Shown: positions 59,755-64,000 of the stretch, one piece after another
How the letters are laid out: each line of letters opens with the position of its first letter
How positions within the stretch are numbered: the first letter of the stretch is position 1
NCBI GenBank assembly: GCA_015680685.1
Contig: MNCI01014507.1
Location: 434,900-498,899, forward strand
Reading direction: 5' to 3'
Origin: Gnetum montanum
Lineage: Eukaryota > Streptophyta > Gnetopsida > Gnetales > Gnetaceae
DNA length: 64,000 nucleotides
The notes under the pieces: model-generated
Databases searched by the model: none
What the model was told of the DNA's origin: nothing
Seen by the model: only the letters and a program-made list of their open reading frames with translations
Translations under genes and position numbers: made by a program

Positions 59755-60574
59755 TGATGAGTAGAGAGGTACCCCTACACTCAACCATATGAATATGAGC
59801 GTTACAAGCGAGATCTACTCGAACTCCGTAGACGGATTGGTTGTGGCATCTAGACAGTTAGCCTTAGGTCGTAGTTCGTTGTCTTCCCACCTAGACTAGT
59901 ATTATCTTTGTCACATATGGTTTAGTCCAGAGTGAGGTGTATGATGTGGTTTCTAATCTAATGCTACTCTTGAAGGAAATGGAAAGTAATATTCACTAAT
60001 CTAGGAGAGAGAGGGTGAGAAGGGATCTATCTAGCCTAAGTGCAATGAGCATCCATTCCTTGATTATCTGTACGCATATTGGACTTCATGCATGACTACC
60101 ACTAGGATTACCAAGCGCAGATCCTAGGTACACTACTGGGTTACCAAGTAGTAACACTTAAATGCTCGTAATCAAGTCGTACTCATTCCACATTTAAACA
60201 TGAGATAAGGATGAGAGAGATTAACTAGGAAAGCAGTAAATAACAATTAATTAAATAATTAATCTAAGTAAATGCTACAATGACGAAGTAATCTCGATCT
60301 TTATTGCTGGTCATGTGCATGTCCAAGTACGTCACACTCAAATAAAGGATGCTGTACAATTAAAATTACCACACTACGAGCATACATGGAGAGGAAAAGG
60401 GTTGAGAGAGAGAAAAAGTGAAAACTAACTCTAAAGACTAATTGTTGCCTATTGGATCTGTCTACCTCTTATTTATATATGAGGAGACAGGCTTCAATAT
60501 CGCATATGCGATATCATGGTTGAGCTGCAATATCGAGTACATGATATCACGATCACCCAAATGACGACTCATCA
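59755..60574 (-). repeat. 5' LTR of element 7
   Basis: The 820-bp LTR is bounded by TGATGAG and CTCATCA on the + strand. It has four GATATC-like half-sites (60494-60552) against three in its partner. ATTAT follows as the target duplication. Confidence 0.92.
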
Positions 60575-61924
60575 ATTATCTTTTTTCATTCTTTTTCTAC
60601 CTACACATTTGATTAGACATTGGATGTTGCAAGTTTGGTTTGTTTCTTTCTACATTCATATATTTAATTTTTGTAATGGTTTTCTTTAGTGCATGCCTTT
60701 ACTTAATGTTATCTAAGGCTGGTGTCTCATAACTTAGTCATCGAGGAGAGTCACTATCGAGTATGTGCTTTTCAATTCCATCTTATCCATCATACACATG
60801 TATGTGTCTAGCACTGGGCTATGAGTTTGTTCTTCATATTTTCTTTGGAAATTATAGTTTCTGTTGTTCTCATGCACAAGGTTTTTCAATGGTGGTTTAA
60901 TGCCTAAATATTTCACATAGTTTTTAACATGGTTGCATATTAACATGTTTAGGAAGATACACTTCTATGGGCCATGAAGACAACACCATTCATTTCCACT
61001 TGAAGAACAGCTGCTCAATTCAAAACCTAAGAGCCTCGCATAAAAGGAAGTTTCAGAGGTGAAAAAGTATCATTTTCTATAATCATAAGTAGTAAACATG
61101 CGCAATAATTTGTAACTAGATATGAACTGAAGGGCATATTAAAGATCACTCCATTGGGACAAAGACATCTTTAGCCTTACAGGCATGTTAGGAAACTCTT
61201 CTTTTCAGCCATCATTTCCTAACCATTTTCTCTTAATATAGTAATTTTGTAATATGTTCTATATCAAAGTATTATATAATTGTATTCCTCTACATTAAAT
61301 TTTTCATGTGTCTAGTTCAAGTCCTTGTGCCTTAAGTGTTAAAGCTATGGGACTAGCTTTATCCATTCATGGGGAAATGATGAGGCATCTAGTGGTAATT
61401 TGTATGCTAGTTGTAAGTCCTAAATCTAGAAAATGTTTCATGCATCCTATGTTTATAGTCTAGTATATTCAGTAACCTTTGTTGGATTTTCAAGATGCAT
61501 CCTTGCCCCCTACGTTACACTTTGAGGTTACATGCATAATTCTAAGCTCTCTAGAAAAATTTCAACTTCATTCAAATGTCTTAGGGCTCTTTTAGCATGT
61601 TTTGTTAGGCTCCAGGTTGCACTTAGAATTTTGGGGAAGTGCGGTAACTACCCTACATTAGTGCAAAGCTTTGTTCATCTGACTTTGTCATGTGATTTCA
61701 TGAGGTTATCTTGGGTTGTGTTAATGAACATTTAGGTGCTAACAAACCCTCTTCGTTTCTACATGAAAACTATAACTACCTAAGGTGAGTTCTTTCACAC
61801 AATCAATTTATGCTTAGATATTTCTTTGGCTTTTGGCACCTATCTTATCTAAAGAGATCTTCCTCCCTTACATAAGTTAATTTCCTTTCCTATTTAGTAT
61901 GTTTTTTGAGTCATTAATTTTGCA
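60575..61924. other. Continuation of element 6 3' region
   Basis: AT-rich sequence that resumes element 6 after element 7. No ORF or domain was recognised. There is no clear purine tract before the candidate LTR at 61925. Confidence 0.45.
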
Positions 61925-62540
61925 TGTGTGGCTAGACTCTATTAGAGTGCTACCATGCTTACATAGCCTAGAAACATTTGGTCAATGCAAAGTCTAATGT
62001 TTGCATAGCCTAGAACCATTGATGTCTTGAACATTAAAATACCAAAAGCATTTATAAAACATTAAAATAATAAAAAACATTTATTTAGTTCTCACTTTCT
62101 TAAGCTACAACAATTCACCCTTACCCAAAGAGATTTTAACTATATGGCATGATGATGGATCATCAAGGTTGTGACTAAGAGTCATTTTCATTACATTTCA
62201 TGTGGTATTGTACATGTTCCCAAGAGGGATTGCAACATGAGCATTGCACTTGTCCCCAAAAGGGATTGCGATATGTATGTGTTTATTGTTGTTTCATTCT
62301 TTATAATCCTAAAATCTATAAAAATTATAAACTATAAAGTCATAAATATTTCTCTCTATCTCTCACAGAGGCAACATGGATTCTAATTATATTATATGTA
62401 TTATAACATCTCTTATGTTTCTTAAATGCAATGATATACATGAGTGTTTTTTGCAATCCACTCAATATTGTCTTTGAAACTTACAATCAAATTGCATTGC
62501 AATTTAAATGATAATTCCTATTTGTCTAAAATTGGCACCC
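61925..62540 (+). repeat. Diverged repeat, right copy; candidate 3' LTR of element 6
   Basis: It aligns with 14309-14950 in the same orientation, with many substitutions and small gaps. The paired short units CCCAAGAGGGATTGCAAC and CCCCAAAAGGGATTGCGA near 62219 and 62252 correspond to those near 14619 and 14660. Exact ends are not resolved. Confidence 0.45.
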
Positions 62541-63435
62541 CTATCAACCTTCTTGGATGCTTTTCATTTGAAATTTTTTATTTAATAATTGTTAAAAATA
62601 AATTTTCCACCTATCCAAAATTTCATTGTCTTTTACCAAAATTCTTTCATTTGCCTTCTTGATGCATTTAACATGATCAATGTCCTTATATTTATTATTT
62701 CTAATTTTTTTCCAATTTATAAATAAAATTTTCATCTTCATTTATTCCTAATTTCTCATAAAAGTTTCCAATGCCTTATGTTTGGCTTTGGCTATTGCTA
62801 TTATTACCTCCTTTTTTGCCATTTTGTACATCGACCTATTTTCTTGGTTTCTACTTTGTGGTGATTCCTTAAAGCATCTTTTTTTGTTTTGGATAACATG
62901 TTACACTTAATCACTCCATGACCATGTCTCCTATGGGATGTACTTTTTGCCTTTTGTTTCACCTAAAATGTTCTTTCTAATTTTTTGAAAGCAACTTTCC
63001 ATTTGGCCCCAAATTAAATTCATTGAAAAATCCCAATTCCAAGTGCCTTGTTGAAGCACTTGTTTTTTAAGGTGATGTTTTTCTTTAGATTTCACTATTT
63101 TATGTAATGAGTCCATTTTATCATACTACCTTTGAAGCTATGTATATCTAAGTCCATGATCATTAGTTGATGTTAAGTTGCAAGGCACTCTCCAAGTATG
63201 ACATTACAATCTTCGCACATGGCCTAGTATTTTTTACATTGCAAGAAATAATCAATTTATGTTTTATACATACCACCCTTATATATAATTAAATATTATG
63301 TCCTCGTTTGGAGATGAGTATTTGCAATTGCAAGGTCATAGGTACTTGCACATTGTAGTAATGAACTTCCTATACCATCTAGTTTTTATTATGACAACAA
63401 CTCCCCTTCCCCTAACCGTGGGTGCATTCCCATAT
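62541..63435. other. Unassigned AT-rich sequence
   Basis: No gene, repeat match or domain was recognised. If 61925-62540 is the outer LTR, this is DNA outside the nest. Confidence 0.4.
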
Positions 63436-64000
63436 TGATAAATTCTCCACACTTTTTATACGTCCATTCCAACATCTTATTGATCTTTGCCTCGACTTCT
63501 TCTAATGATTTTTGTATTAACAAAGATGGTTCTTTCTCCTTGTGATAGGTTGATTTCTCCTTTTTATGATCATGGACCTTTGTTAAGTTGAGATTTTGGT
63601 CCCATTGATGTTTTTCAACACTCTCCCATCTAGCGATTTCTCCTTCTTCTTTTGCTAGCCAATTAATAAGCTATTGGACTTGATGGGTTCATAGTTCATA
63701 GGTCTCTCTTGTTTCATTACGTAGCCCATCAATGATATGGTACATTAGCCTTTCCTTGGAGAACCCATGGCCTTGGCAGTTGTTTAACAGTGCATAATAT
63801 CTTTCTAAGGCCATGTCCAAGGGTTCATGTTGTGCTTGTTTCCACTCTTGGATTTGTTTCATCAAGGCTAACACTCTTGCGTAGGTTTGGTATCTTTCAT
63901 TAAAGGCTTCTACCATTGTTGGCCAACGTTGTATTGAATTTGGGTTTAACAATCTATACCATACTTTTGCTTGGCCAACGAGTGTCATAGGAAAGAGCTT
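63436..64000 (-). pseudogene. Element 8: truncated gag of the element 7 family
   Basis: It is nearly identical to 58636-59240 of element 7, from ATTGATAAATTCTCCACAC onward. A 27-base in-frame deletion removes nine codons (LGMYAQGQL in element 7) just before YEL. The open stretch 63988-63689 holds LVGQAKVWYRLLNPNSIQRW and VEAFNERYQTYARV. Similarity stops sharply at 63436, so the gag C-terminus and everything after it are missing, and the 5' part runs off the window. Confidence 0.85.

Larger units (their letters stand above)
52151..60574 (-). mobile_element. Element 7: LTR element with gag and an extra ORF but no pol
   Basis: LTRs at 59755-60574 (5') and 52151-52968 (3') are flanked by perfect ATTAT duplications (52146-52150 and 60575-60579). 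On the - strand the order is LTR, gag (59614 to about 57615), a non-coding stretch with the conserved block, a second coding region (55914 to 53134), purine tract and LTR. No protease, RT or integrase motif was found. The LTR ends and purine tract match the Athila-like family, so trans-mobilisation by it is likely. Confidence 0.88.

Overview
This window is plant nuclear DNA made almost entirely of old, nested LTR retrotransposons. I see no intact host gene. The evidence for a plant is a tRNA-Asp-type primer binding site, Athila-type pol motifs (a DLG retropepsin, a FMDDFS reverse transcriptase) and a dead copy of a KIC/PBP1-type plant EF-hand gene. The density of decayed nested elements suits a large genome, and a gymnosperm is plausible, but the species cannot be read from the sequence.

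Layout. Element 1 (1-6353, + strand, 5' LTR cut by the window edge) has gag and protease but no reverse transcriptase, RNase H or integrase. It sits inside the gag of an older element 2 (6354 to about 13560). From about 14.3 to 62.5 kb lies a multi-level nest. The outermost level is the old element 6: gag at 42.1-43.7 kb, pol at 47.2-50.1 kb, and possible LTRs at about 14.31 and 61.93 kb. Element 6 is split by element 3 (15180-41820, target duplication TCACT/CCACT). Element 3 is split inside integrase by element 4 (21426-38194, duplication ATTGT). Element 4 is split inside integrase by element 5 (27836-34893, - strand, duplication TGCTC/TGTTC). Element 6 is also split by a 2.9-kb TG...CA-bounded insert (44263-47193, duplication ATTAA) that carries the EF-hand pseudogene, and by element 7 (52151-60574, - strand, duplication ATTAT). 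A truncated relative of element 7 (element 8) enters at 63436 and runs off the right edge.

Elements 1, 3, 4, 5 and 7 share a plan: LTRs that begin TGATGAG and end CTCATCA (with point changes), a tRNA-Asp-like primer site (degenerate in 7), gag with a short-spaced zinc knuckle, and a TCATGGGGGTA-type purine tract touching the 3' LTR. Elements 3 and 4 carry a full but stop-ridden pol. Elements 1 and 5 lack pol. Element 7 carries gag plus a different coiled-coil-rich reading frame in place of pol. Such elements could have moved only with enzymes supplied in trans.

The best leads are non-coding. The LTR starts carry palindromic GATATC arrays whose copy number differs between the two LTRs of all four complete elements. 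A hairpin lies just before AATAAA and its stem is kept in different element families despite base changes. The 1.9-kb region after pol has three evenly spaced copies of the purine-tract motif. A non-coding block, CTGCTTTGGGGAGGACCCAC, is shared by elements with different coding content.
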